From Dicaeum eximium (Eukaryota > Chordata > Aves > Passeriformes > Dicaeidae), in assembly GCA_013396995.1 (NCBI GenBank), contig VWZP01007499.1:348007-412006 (forward strand): DNA of 64,000 nt, in the 5' to 3' direction. Below the pieces are notes generated by a model. The model had not been told where the DNA came from and did not search any database. It was given only the letters and a program-made list of their open reading frames with translations. The number at the start of each line of letters is the position of its first letter. Position 1 is the stretch's first letter. Shown piece by piece: positions 13,600 to 22,050 of the stretch. A program made the translations under genes and the position numbers.

Positions 13600-14140
13600 C
13601 TGACCCTCAGCTGCACCCCTTGGGACGCCCTGCCAGCTGCCAGTACGGCTGATTTCTGAGTCACCTTGCAATTCGCTTGCAATTGCTTGCAACTACTTGC
13701 CACCAAGCAGTAGCATGGGGGACACGGCCACCTCCCGTGGGAACACGGCCACCTCCCACCCTGTGGCAGCGCCGGGCGCGGCGCGCCAGCCCCGTCCGCG
13801 GTGCCCCGGGGAGCGGGGCGGGCCACAGCCGGTCCGGAGGGAGCTTCCTGCCGTCAGCTTCTTGGACACAGTGACCCCACCCGTGTCTGTCACCCCTCGC
13901 CTCTGACACAGGGTGGCTGTCGTGTCTTTGCCGGTACGCGGCGGCATTACCGTGGCACCGCTTGTCTCCTCAGTGAAGGCGCGGTCGCCCCGCTGCAGCG
14001 TTTGGGAGCCAGCAGTGACCCCTCGCTGGCACGGGAGGCACACACCGCCAGCGGGCTGCTGTACTCCGGGACGGCGGCTACGGCACACGGCCGCATTAAT
14101 GCTACAGCTATTAATCGCTACTACATCTTCTGTGATCACA
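13600..14140. other. Orphan CpG-rich island between DBX2 and the prolactin-like gene
   Basis: A sharp jump from AT-rich DNA to GC-rich sequence with many CpG, about 5.6 kb after the DBX2 stop. It holds a cluster of TTGCAA-type motifs at 13666-13702 and a roughly 20-base near-direct repeat (core ACACGGCCACCTCCC twice) at about 13722-13760. Long overlapping frames exist on both strands, as expected when GC-rich DNA lacks stop codons, and none resembles a known protein. It could be the promoter of an unannotated non-coding transcript, a CpG-type enhancer or an old GC-rich minisatellite. Confidence 0.6.
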
Positions 14141-15329
14141 GGTAGATGCAGGCAGTGTGGGCATCCCCCTCTGGTTCTGTATGTTTGCTCAGAGAAGTCT
14201 TCCTTTGCTCTCTTTGGAGCTGTGTTTTGTTTCCAGAATTTCCTCAAAATCTGCCCATGAATGTGGCTATTTCATTATGTGTTTGTGGTATCTTACTGCA
14301 TAAGGAACTGCAGCTACTAACTTGTTCAGGGCAAGCGCAATGTAACCCACTGCCTTCCTACTATAGCTGGCACGCCAGGGACCAGACGTGAATTGTGCAC
14401 ACTCACAGCTTCTAGCTGCAAAAGTATAGCAGCCATCTACCAGACAGGAGATATCTGAGGGTATTTGCAATTACAGGCATGTAACTAAAATGTTGTTTCT
14501 CTGGTCTGTGTACATGCTTCTTTGACATCTTTCTCTGCTAGGTTTCTCAAGCCCAAATACAGTATCATTATTAAACAATCATCAGCATTTTACTCCTTGT
14601 TCTTGCCTGCTTGAGCTCCTGCTACTGTCAGCAACCATCAAGATCATGGAAGGCCAGAAAAGAACATTTAGTGATAAAATAGTCAAGAATATTAAAGATA
14701 AATCCATGTTGATTATATCTATTTGTTCAAATGTCTCAGTTAGGCTCTGAATGCAAAGAAGTTTTGTTGTATGCACAGCCAGCAGGACCATCCTGCTGCT
14801 AGGAAAATGTGATTTCCTTAAAATATCTGACAGCTTTCATATTTTTATTTGCAATGGAGTTTGTAATCATTACTGTAAAACCCAAGTCCTGTGTCAGCAT
14901 GTGGAATGGGAAAGAGACTTACTGCTACTCCCTGCTCAGCCTTTAGACTGAAATGCTATTTGGAGCAGAATTCTGACTTACTTTTCACAAACTTTTTCTT
15001 TAGGAGTTTCTACTGAAATTAGTGAAGCCACTACAGATATAAAAGAGCATTCAAAATGAATAAAAATACTAGATTTTGTGGGACACAAAAATAAAGCCCT
15101 CAGAAATCAGTAAGAAGTATGATGTGAAAATAAAAGTCTGGCATAGGCCCTGCAGTTAAATGAGCTGATCAACATCAATGCCACTCTTCAGTGTTAAGCA
15201 ATATTCTGCAGGTAGGTATGTATGAAATGGGGGGAAACATTTTCTTTAGGTAAAAATATACTTTATTGATAGTATACAGATGTGCCAAGGTTTAACAAAT
15301 TGAATCTTACTTTAAACTATGTTGTACCT

Positions 15330-16110
15330 ATGTTTCAGCTTCTGTAAGGCTTTCCACAGGGTCCCACTTGACACCCTTATCTCCAAATTGGAGAGACATG
15401 GGTTTGAAGGCTGGACTATTTGGTGGTTAAGGAATTGGCTGGTTGGATGCACCCAGGGAATTGTGAGCAGTGGCTCTTACGTCCAGGTGGAGGCCAGTGG
15501 CCATGTCACATGTGGTGTCCCTCAAGGTTCTGTCTTGGCGCTGGTGCTCTTCAGTGTTTTCCTCAATGACACAGAGAGTGGCATGGAGTGCATCCTCAGC
15601 CAGTTTGCAGATACCAAGCTGAGCAATGCGGCTGACAAAACAGAAGGAGGGGATGTCATCCAGGGGAACCTGGACAAGCTTAAGAAACCACAAGAACCTC
15701 ACAAAGATAGTCTGAGAGAGTTGGTATTGTTTAGCCTATAGAAGAGAAAGCACCAGGGAAATCTCATTGCAGCCTTACATGACCTAAAGATTGCTCATAA
15801 AAAGAGGGAGAGCGGCTTTTTACATGGATAAAAAGTGATAGGATAAGGGGGAATGGTTTTAAACTAAAATAAGAGAGATTTAGATTAGATGTCAGGAAGA
15901 AGTTCTTTACTCAAGGGCATGGTGAAGCCCTGGAATACATTGCCCAGAGAAGTTGTGGATTGCTCATCCCTGGAAGTGTTCAAGGCCAGCTTGGGTGGGG
16001 CCCTCACCAACCTATCTAGTGGATGGCATCCCTGCCAATGGCGGGGTGGGGGTTGGAGCTCAATGATCATTAAGGTCCCTTTCAACCCAAGCCATTCTGT
16101 AATTCTGTGT
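15330..16110 (+). mobile_element. CR1 LINE fragment, reverse-transcriptase and 3' end
   Basis: This is a decayed, 5'-truncated copy of the bird CR1 non-LTR retrotransposon. Translation from about 15330 gives a reverse-transcriptase stretch with KAFHRVP, GVPQGSVL and the FLND / FADTKLSN region, where the usual FADD catalytic motif is damaged. From about 15890 come the typical 3' phrases: GATGTCAGGAAGAAGTTCTT, then a segment encoding WNTLPREVVD. The tail is AAGGTCCCTTTCAACCCAA followed by CATTCTGTAATTCTGTG. Frameshifts and an internal deletion make it non-functional. Its end lies about 300 bases downstream of the prolactin-like stop codon, on the opposite strand. Confidence 0.92.
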
Positions 16111-16237
16111 ATTTATCTGAACTGTGTGAATCAGCCACAGTATAGTCTGCCACAGTGTAACATGCAAGAACATTTATTTATCTAATGATGGAGCACTCCT
16201 TTTTATCAGTGCATTCATCGACATACACAAATGAGGC

Positions 16238-16243
16238 TTTATT
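16238..16243 (-). promoter_or_regulatory. PRL-L: Candidate poly(A) signal of the prolactin-like gene
   Basis: AATAAA on the - strand (TTTATT on +), about 170 bases after the prolactin-like stop codon. An ATTAAA variant at 16327-16332 and another AATAAA at 16173-16178 are alternatives. The CR1 copy that ends near 16110 gives a natural outer limit for the 3' UTR, though this is inference. Confidence 0.4.
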
Positions 16244-16410
16244 TAGTATTTCATCTGCATTGGTCAACTGTGTCAGCTTCCAAAGGATTTCAAAAACACT
16301 TCCCTATTAAAATGACTGTGAAAGTAATTTAATAATAATAGTTTAGAAGTTCTATTTTTTAAAATCTTCATAAGCAACATGCTGAAGACTACTTGTCAAG
16401 GGATTACAAT

Positions 16411-16605
16411 TTAGCAACTATTTTCTGGCATAATCCTACATTTGAGAATTTTTAAGTAGCTTTGTACTTTATTGGAATCTCTCCTAAAACAATGAATGAA
16501 GTCAGAGTCACTCATCATGTTTGCTTCATTGCTAATTGATAAACCAGTGCCTTCAGATGATGCCATTCCATTTAATGAATTGCTGATGATCCCCATTGAC
16601 TGCAT
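16411..16605 (-). CDS. PRL-L: Prolactin-like exon 5: C-terminal helix 4 and stop
   Basis: The exon follows the acceptor TTTTCAATACAG in phase 0 and has 64 codons plus TAA. The first codon happens to be ATG, but the exon is internal, so this is not a start. The first half (GIISNSLNGMASSEG..) is the variable loop. The second half holds FIHCFRRDSNK, QSYLKILKCRI and PENSC, with three cysteines placed as in prolactin. Prolactin's own last exon encodes 63 residues, so this is one longer. Confidence 0.93.
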   Translation of the reverse strand: MQSMGIISNSLNGMASSEGTGLSISNEANMMSDSDFIHCFRRDSNKVQSYLKILKCRIMPENSC

Positions 16606-19600
16606 CTGTATTGAAAACAGGAAAAGAAGTTCGACTTGTAACTACAAATATGACAAATCTTGAAAGTACTACTGCAGAAGACAACTGAGGTGTCACTCCA
16701 TTGGGCTGTGCTATTCCAGATCTTTCACATACTTACTGAAGATATATGTAAAGATCCTTACATAGAATAACATTGGCTTTTTATACTTATGGTATCTCTG
16801 CAACTTTTAAACTAGACTGAAAGTTCTTGATACACTAGTAATGAATACTTCATCTGAGTTTAAGTAGAGGAAATCCTGTTTGATAATCCTGATTTCCTCT
16901 TGAAGTATTATAGCAAATCAGTCTCGAGATTTTTTTAGGCATTTATTTTAATGCTTTCTGTAGGAAAGGGAAGCTCTTAACATGAGCATTCACCAGTGCT
17001 GTAGATTTAACTTGGTGAATTTTGCAGACTGTGATCACCTCTCAGAGTAGGTGCTTCACAACAAAAACAAGTTTAAAATTTTCCTGTTTTAACAGAAAAA
17101 CACAGATGCAAAATATGGAATGCATTAATTTTTGTAATTATATTTCTACCCTGTGTAAAAATATCCATTGTACAGAGAAGTCAATACTTCAAAGATTTCC
17201 CTCTTAGTAATACCTTCAAAGGTGTTTTAGAAAAAATAAATCATGTAAATATACCGAAAGTATGTAGCTAGTTTAGAGTTTGCTCCAGCTACAGAATGAA
17301 GCAAAGGTCAAGCTTTGAGGTTGAACACTTCTGAACTTTAAGGCCATTTTAACCCAGAACCATGGCTGCATTTGGATGACGGAGTTTTCATTTGTAACTC
17401 TGAGTCACCCTAACCAGGGCTGCATTTTATAGTAGCGTACAGTTCAGCCTATTCTAGTGATGAGCTGCTTACTGTTTTAAAATTTGTACTCCCCACCTGT
17501 GTTCATAAAGTTGAAAGGTGATCTACTAGTGTAAGATACTAGTTTATTAATCACTTTTTTTAGTGAAACAGACACCCTGGCAGTGTAGCCGTTTTAGACA
17601 ATGGGCATGCGGATTTCATTTGTTCAGCCAAAACCACAGTTAATTTTAGATATAAATGCACAAAAAATGCAAAGGTCAGGACTACTAGCTAGTAATGAGA
17701 AGACAGAAATGGAAATAACAAAGAATTTCATCCAATGATTTATATATAATCTGCCATAATTTGGAGTTTTGAAATGGTTTTGTGACTGACATTAGACTTA
17801 AGCAATGCCACTGTTGTCTTGAAGAATTTATCCCAGCATAAAATTAGTGCCTCAGGAAGGAGCTCTTTGCATCACACGGCAGTGATACTTGAATTACTTA
17901 GAATGTGAATCCAAATAAAACTTAACACAATTATTAAGCATTTATCATGGTCTACCCACATCTTCTCTACTGGCCTAGAAAACTCAAGTCATTACTGGCT
18001 CGTATATGAAGCTTAAAAAGGCTCTAGCTTTTGTACTCTCGTGTGTTGTTCATATATTTCATATTAATAAAATATTGCCTCAGATATGGACTCCTATAAT
18101 GATATCTACATATCTGGCAATCTATAACTAAGTCACATCCTCTGATAGAAAGATGACTGTATCTTTAACAAAGTCCTTCATTTTGCTGAATAAGAGCCTC
18201 CAAGCCCAAGTGGGAGCAGACCTTGCCCCCTCCCCAAAGTCACCCATGCCACATAACTGATATAAATAAAAGCTACATTGAAAATCTTGCCTTTTCTGTT
18301 ACTTTCTCGACTCCAGTCTTCAGCTCATGGACCATATTGCTGATTTGCTTAGCTTTGCTAAGGCTGTCATCAGGTAGCTCTTGATGGTGCTCAATATGCT
18401 GGTTAAAGTGGGAAAGTGGTTCTTTCCAGGCTTGCAAAAGTTTCAGTATCAGGTGAGTTAGTTCTTCTCTCTTATAAATTGAAACAGTAGAGAATGTGTG
18501 TGTTACTTTGCAGCAGATCATATGAATACTCCTAGTCTCATTATGAAATCTCAGTGGGATTAAGATTTACATCTGCAATTCACTACTTAAACACCACTCT
18601 GTCTCTGGTTATTTGTATATATATAGTAGCACCCAGAAGTTGTATTTGTTGTGTTTTCAGCTAACACGAGCAGGGCCTCATCTCCCATTGTCCTTCCAGG
18701 GGACCTTCTAGAAGGACGTCCTGGGGGAAGCTCCTCACTCCATCATAACCGAAACCCAAAATGTTAATATTTGTCTTTGTCTGTCTCCGAGAGGCAAAAG
18801 TTTCTCCCACTCGTGTATCTCCAACATCACGATTTGCTTTTTCTCTGTATGAACAAACTCTTCCTACTCTTCTCTGACCTAATGATTTTTTCTCTTTGCC
18901 ATCACAACTGTGATGTAAACAAATTTACTGTTCTTCTCCCCTTACCTAAGTACCGATTCAGAGATGACTGTTATTTCTTTCTCCGGATTGCTTTTTGTAG
19001 TTTTCAGTGATTCTGATTAATATAACTTCTTTGCCACACACACAAGTTTCTAAGTTTCTGTTCCACAGAGTTTGCCTCAACAAAATCAAAGGATGTCTGT
19101 CAGTCATTCTGATTAAGTACTACTGCAATATCTTATAACTAGTATTTATGATCCAATTTTAGGTACCACATACAAATTTAAAATGCAACTAATTTAAGAT
19201 TCACATGCAACACCTCTGTGATGTGCACCTGTTTGGGGTCAAAACTTAGAAGCCTATTTCATCCAGATTGTTGATGAAGCTCCAGAAGCATAAAAACCTC
19301 CCTGCCTATCTCCAGCCCGACTGGAGTGGGGAACCATTACAGCACGATGAATGAGACATTTTGGGGTTCTGACAGAACAGGAGGTATATCCCCCTTTCTC
19401 CAGGGCGGGGAGAAAGAAGGCGGTGTGACCCGCAGAGTCCCTTGAGCCTCCCGGTACCCCCTTCTGCCCTGTCCGTCCGCCGTCGCCGCCGTCGCCCTTA
19501 CCGGGATTTTTTGGGCGTATTCTTTGCCATTGGGGGTCAGCATCCCTGACGTGTGGCACTTCCGAGCGGGCCTTCCCAGCTCATTGTCACGGGGAGGAGA

Positions 19601-20015
19601 GTGTTTTTCCTACGGGGGAAGAACACCTAAACGTACACCGAGAGCACCAGCACCGCCCTACATCCCCCCACCTCTTCCCCCATCCCGCCCGTCGGCAGCC
19701 GCTCCCAGGGCAGCGCTGCCCAGGGCCGGCCCGGCGCTCACCAGCTCGGCGTAGAGCGCCGTGGAGAGGCTGTGGATCCTGCCCGAGTGCCGGATCACCC
19801 GGTCGAAGAGGTCGGCCACGGTCAGGGGGTGACAAGCGGCGTTCCCCGGAGCGCAGAGCAGCAGCCACAGCAGCGCCAGCGCCGCAGCCGCACCTGCGGA
19901 GAGGGCGGCGGCGTCGGGGCGCGGAATGTCGGGGGGTGGGGCACACCCCGGGGCCCGACCCCGCCGCCCGCCCCTCACCTGCTCGCCCCGCCGCCCGGGC
20001 GAGAGCCACGGCCAT
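16411..20015 (-). CDS. PRL-L: Prolactin-like hormone gene, complete, five coding exons
   Basis: This is a secreted four-helix cytokine-type hormone of the prolactin/growth-hormone family. Coding exons on the - strand are 20015-19979, 19893-19742, 19609-19502, 18470-18291 and 16605-16411, giving 223 residues. Intron phases are 1, 0, 0, 0, as in prolactin. Exon 3 (108 bases) and exon 4 (180 bases) have the prolactin lengths. The signal core ALALLWLLLCAPGNA is followed by helix 1 (LTVADLFDRVIRHSGRIHSL). The first somatotropin-family signature runs from CHTSGMLTP across the exon 3/4 junction to LLQAW. The second is CFRRDSNKVQSYLKILKC. The four core cysteines are present: KCHTS, HCFRR, KCRIM and the terminal NSC. 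No N-x-S/T sequon is seen. A prolactin-like gene (PRL-L, also PRL2) is known from chicken and fish, and I assign this to it by resemblance. Classical PRL is less likely, because the sequence is divergent and the N-terminal disulfide loop is absent. Confidence 0.9.
16606..18290 (-). other. PRL-L: Intron 4 of the prolactin-like gene (probable GC-AG intron)
   Basis: This 1685-base AT-rich intron has an acceptor ATACAG and, on the family-based model, a GC donor (AAAAG|GCAAGA). A nearer GTAACA site 12 bases upstream would shorten exon 4 by four codons in frame. No repeat or other gene was recognised inside it. Confidence 0.75.
18291..18470 (-). CDS. PRL-L: Prolactin-like exon 4: helices 2 and 3
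   Basis: Sixty codons from REELTHLILKLLQAW to GVEKVTEK. They align without gaps with the prolactin exon 4 as I know it, which starts HEDLLNL, contains a W-x-DPL motif (here WKEPL) and ends near GMEKIVGR. The acceptor is TTTATAAG|AGA. The donor at the family-predicted place is AAAAG|GCAAGA, a GC instead of GT. Open reading continues five codons past it to a TAG at 18273, so a splice is needed before the stop. Confidence 0.9.
18471..19501 (-). other. PRL-L: Intron 3 of the prolactin-like gene
   Basis: A 1031-base intron with donor CCCG|GTAAGG and acceptor ATTTATAAG. Its 5' part is CpG-rich and its 3' part AT-rich, so the edge of the island lies inside it. It contains an imperfect 29-base palindrome at 18696-18724 with a perfect CCTTCTAGAAGG centre. 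Confidence 0.85.
19502..19609 (-). CDS. PRL-L: Prolactin-like exon 3
   Basis: Thirty-six codons starting EKHSPPRDNE and ending KEYAQKIP, between acceptor CCCCCGTAG|GAA and donor CCCG|GTAAGG, phase 0 at both ends. The core KCHTSGMLTPNGKEYAQ corresponds to the GCHTSSLTTPEDKEQAQ region of prolactin and carries the first Cys of the long-range disulfide. The 108-base length equals prolactin exon 3. The preceding loop (SPPRDNELGRPAR) is divergent. Confidence 0.92.
19610..19741 (-). other. PRL-L: Intron 2 of the prolactin-like gene
   Basis: A 132-base GC-rich intron, CTG|GTGAGC to TTCTTCCCCCGTAG, phase 0. It is very short for this position in the hormone family, where intron 2 is normally much longer. 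Confidence 0.88.
19742..19893 (-). CDS. PRL-L: Prolactin-like exon 2: signal peptide core and helix 1
   Basis: The 152-base exon lies between acceptor CCTCTCCGCAG and donor GAGCTG|GTGAGC. It enters in phase 1 and leaves in phase 0. It encodes the hydrophobic signal segment ALALLWLLLCAPG, a cleavage region GNAAC, then HPLTVADLFDRVIRHS and GRIHSLSTALYAEL. This matches the helix 1 pattern LFDRxxxxSxxIHxLS of prolactins. Only one cysteine is present near the mature N-terminus, instead of the pair in tetrapod prolactin. Confidence 0.92.
19894..19978 (-). other. PRL-L: Intron 1 of the prolactin-like gene
   Basis: An 85-base intron, GCAG|GTGAGGGG to CCTCTCCGCAG|GTGC, phase 1. Reading straight through it is open in some frames, which hides the splice. 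The phase 1 split after a short first coding exon is the prolactin/growth-hormone arrangement. Confidence 0.85.
19979..20015 (-). CDS. PRL-L: Prolactin-like exon 1, coding part
   Basis: Twelve codons plus one base (MAVALARAAGRA, then G). The start ATG lies in a good context (GCGCCATGG). It is the first ATG after the predicted transcription start, since the roughly 30 bases between contain none. The frame stays open further upstream, but that part would cross the TATA box, so the upstream Met at about 20135 is rejected. Prolactin exon 1 similarly encodes about nine residues and ends in phase 1. Confidence 0.85.
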
Positions 20016-20070
20016 GGCGCTGCGGAGCCCGTGCCCGGCACGGAGCGGCTGCGGCGATGCCCCCACATCC

Positions 20071-20078
20071 CCTATATA
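20071..20078 (-). promoter_or_regulatory. PRL-L: TATA box of the prolactin-like gene
   Basis: TATATAGG on the - strand inside otherwise GC-rich DNA, about 56 bases before the start codon. Usual TATA spacing predicts transcription starting near 20048 and a 5' UTR of only about 30 bases. The start itself is not visible in sequence and would need 5' RNA data. Confidence 0.65.
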
Positions 20079-20399
20079 TGCCGGGATTTCACGGTGGTGA
20101 CGGTGTCTCCCCTGACGTGCGCAGCCCGCGGCCACCGTGAGCCAGCCCGCCCGGAGCGGGGCCCACGACTTGGCGGGCGGACCGGACCGACCGCCCTCGG
20201 CAGCCCACCGGACCCGACAGAAATGGGGCTCCCGGGCTCGGTGGCGGGGCTGCTACCGACTCCCAGAGCCGCCCGCCCGTCACAGCCCTCCCGTGGGCAG
20301 AGCGGGGGCGGCTCCGGTCCCCCGCACAGAAGTGGCGTGGTCAGGTCCGTCCCAGCGCGTCCGAGGGGTAAGGGTGGGAGAAAGGAGACCAGGAAAATA

Positions 20400-21480
20400 A
20401 ATTGCTTATGTTCGTGGTAATGGGGTTTACAAAAGGACAGGGATGGGCAAAATGAGGGTTAGGAGAGAAGCCTGATCTGATGACATTCATCTCTTAGACA
20501 TCTTTTAAAATCACACTGTTAAGATCAGATCTGCTTTTCCTGCTCCATTACAGGTGATGATAGGTAAGACTGCGGAAGATATCATAGATAGTGACCGCAT
20601 GTTTGGTGGTGCAAATATACCTCAGGATGGTTGGTCCCATGAGGCTAAATGATCAGGGAGCAGCACAGCAAAGGACTTAGATCAGGATCCCTAAAGGGTG
20701 CAAGTCCTGTGGACATGGTTGGTGTGCTCTGTTTTGTGGCATGAGATCCTGAGCAACCCTCAAGACATTTTAGAAAAGTTGAGATGCTGGTTATGAGGAA
20801 AATTAGTCCACTCTGCCCTTCTTACTGGGGTTTTTCACTGCCAAGGGAAAAGTCTACTTAGAAAGGAGGATACATGTGACATGAAATTGTTTTCTTTTCT
20901 CCCCAGCCATTATGCTGGAGTTATGTATCTGTTTTCTAGCCCCTGAATCCTGATTTCATTTATGGAAAATGGAAGGAATATACCTCTGCCAGAATGATGA
21001 AGATTATCCCTCTATCCACCATGTAAGCACAGCTGGGTGACTAGAACTCTTTCTGGTGTAGAAGATGTGAGTTTGACTAGTTCTTGGCCAAGGTGAAATG
21101 GAGCTCTGTCACCTATATTCTGTGTGGATACTAAAAAAAACTGGTAGAAAACAAGTAGAGGTAGCTACTTCTCTAGATCTTAAAACTTATTGTCTGCCAC
21201 TGCTTCTGCATAAAGTCAAGAGGCATTTCCAAAGGACTCAAGTTTCGAAAGGTTGGTAGCCCTATGGGTTGATAGGATACTTTTAACCCCTAATTTTTTA
21301 GAACTTCTAAAATTGATTTTAAAAACAGTTTACTAAGATGCCTAATGATCTACACTATCCAGCAGTTCTCATTCTCTTACCTCTGCAATGCCTCTAATGA
21401 ATAAAACAGTGTGATTAATTTCAGTGTTTAGTGCTAGTAAGAGCCTAATATGAGAGGAGTGGGACTTCAGGAGGCTCTTT
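20400..21480. other. Intergenic, upstream flank of the prolactin-like gene
   Basis: AT-rich single-copy-looking sequence between the CpG island and an LTR-like stretch. I see no coding frame with family resemblance and no clear repeat. Confidence 0.5.
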
Positions 21481-21483
21481 AAA

Positions 21484-22050
21484 ATGCTATTTATTGTATC
21501 CAAGATGTTGCAGCAGTACAGGGTCATGGGTAACAGAGCCTAGCCTACAGCTTTCAGCCAAAGCTGTAGGCATGCCTGAAGCCGCTTTTGTTCTGGTTAC
21601 AATACATTATATACTTTTCTTTGCTGAGCATCTTAATACATAACAACCAATCAATACCTTTACTATTACCTATAGCCTATCATAACTACTAACATTACAA
21701 TATTCATGTTACTATTCTCCAATCACAACAGGTTAGTATGTTACAGTTTAAGCTAGAAGTGGTTTTTCAGCTTTCTTGCAGTGGAAAATTCTGAGGCCTT
21801 TTTTCTACTTACAACATCAGCATGTCTATTTACTTCTTGTATCTTTCTGCTTGCTAAAAACATCTCTTGTCTGTGGTGGGCTTATCCTTTGTTTTAAGTT
21901 ATAAAAACCTTTCTTAACTAACATACCCTTTGCCTTCTTAGTTATCCAGTAAGAAGGGCTCAGCATTCCTTTAGACCTTTGTTATTCTTCTATATCAAAA
22001 CTTGCTTCCATCTCTATTCCTTTCTCACTTTCTACATTCAAAAATCTTTC
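21484..22050. mobile_element. Possible LTR fragment (endogenous retrovirus-type)
   Basis: This stretch looks like a bird LTR. It has two CCAAT boxes (near 21648 and 21719) and a TATAAAA at about 21901, in LTR-like order on the + strand. The overall wording (GGTCATGGGTAACAGAGCC, AGTGGAAAATTCTGAGGCC) resembles LTRs I associate with songbird genomes. The ends, the target-site duplication and the orientation are not certain. No internal retroviral genes are present. Confidence 0.35.

Larger units (their letters stand above)
19400..20400. promoter_or_regulatory. PRL-L: CpG island over the 5' end of the prolactin-like gene
   Basis: GC-rich, CpG-dense sequence covering exons 1-3, both short introns and about 300 bases upstream of the TATA box. 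The change to AT-rich DNA is abrupt on both sides (near 19.35 and 20.4 kb). A CpG-island promoter is typical of widely or neurally expressed genes and unlike the AT-rich pituitary promoter of classical prolactin. Expression breadth is therefore an inference, not something the sequence shows. Confidence 0.8.

Noticed and set aside
13693..14247. 184-codon open frame on the - strand in the orphan CpG island
   Set aside because: No domain or family resemblance; overlapping long frames exist on both strands, as expected in GC-rich DNA.
15319..15741. 140-codon open frame as a host gene
   Set aside because: It is the decayed reverse-transcriptase part of a CR1 LINE.
16603..16605. ATG at the start of prolactin-like exon 5 as a translation start
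   Set aside because: It directly follows a splice acceptor, and the exon completes a known fold that needs the upstream exons.
16411..20015. Classical pituitary prolactin (PRL) or growth hormone
   Set aside because: The N-terminal disulfide loop is missing and the sequence is much more divergent than bird PRL, which is highly conserved; the neighbours DBX2 and NELL2 also do not fit my knowledge of the PRL or GH loci.
19587..20135. 182-codon open frame on the - strand as one unspliced protein
   Set aside because: It is exon 1 of the prolactin-like gene read through intron 1 and then in the wrong frame for exon 2; it also begins upstream of the TATA box.
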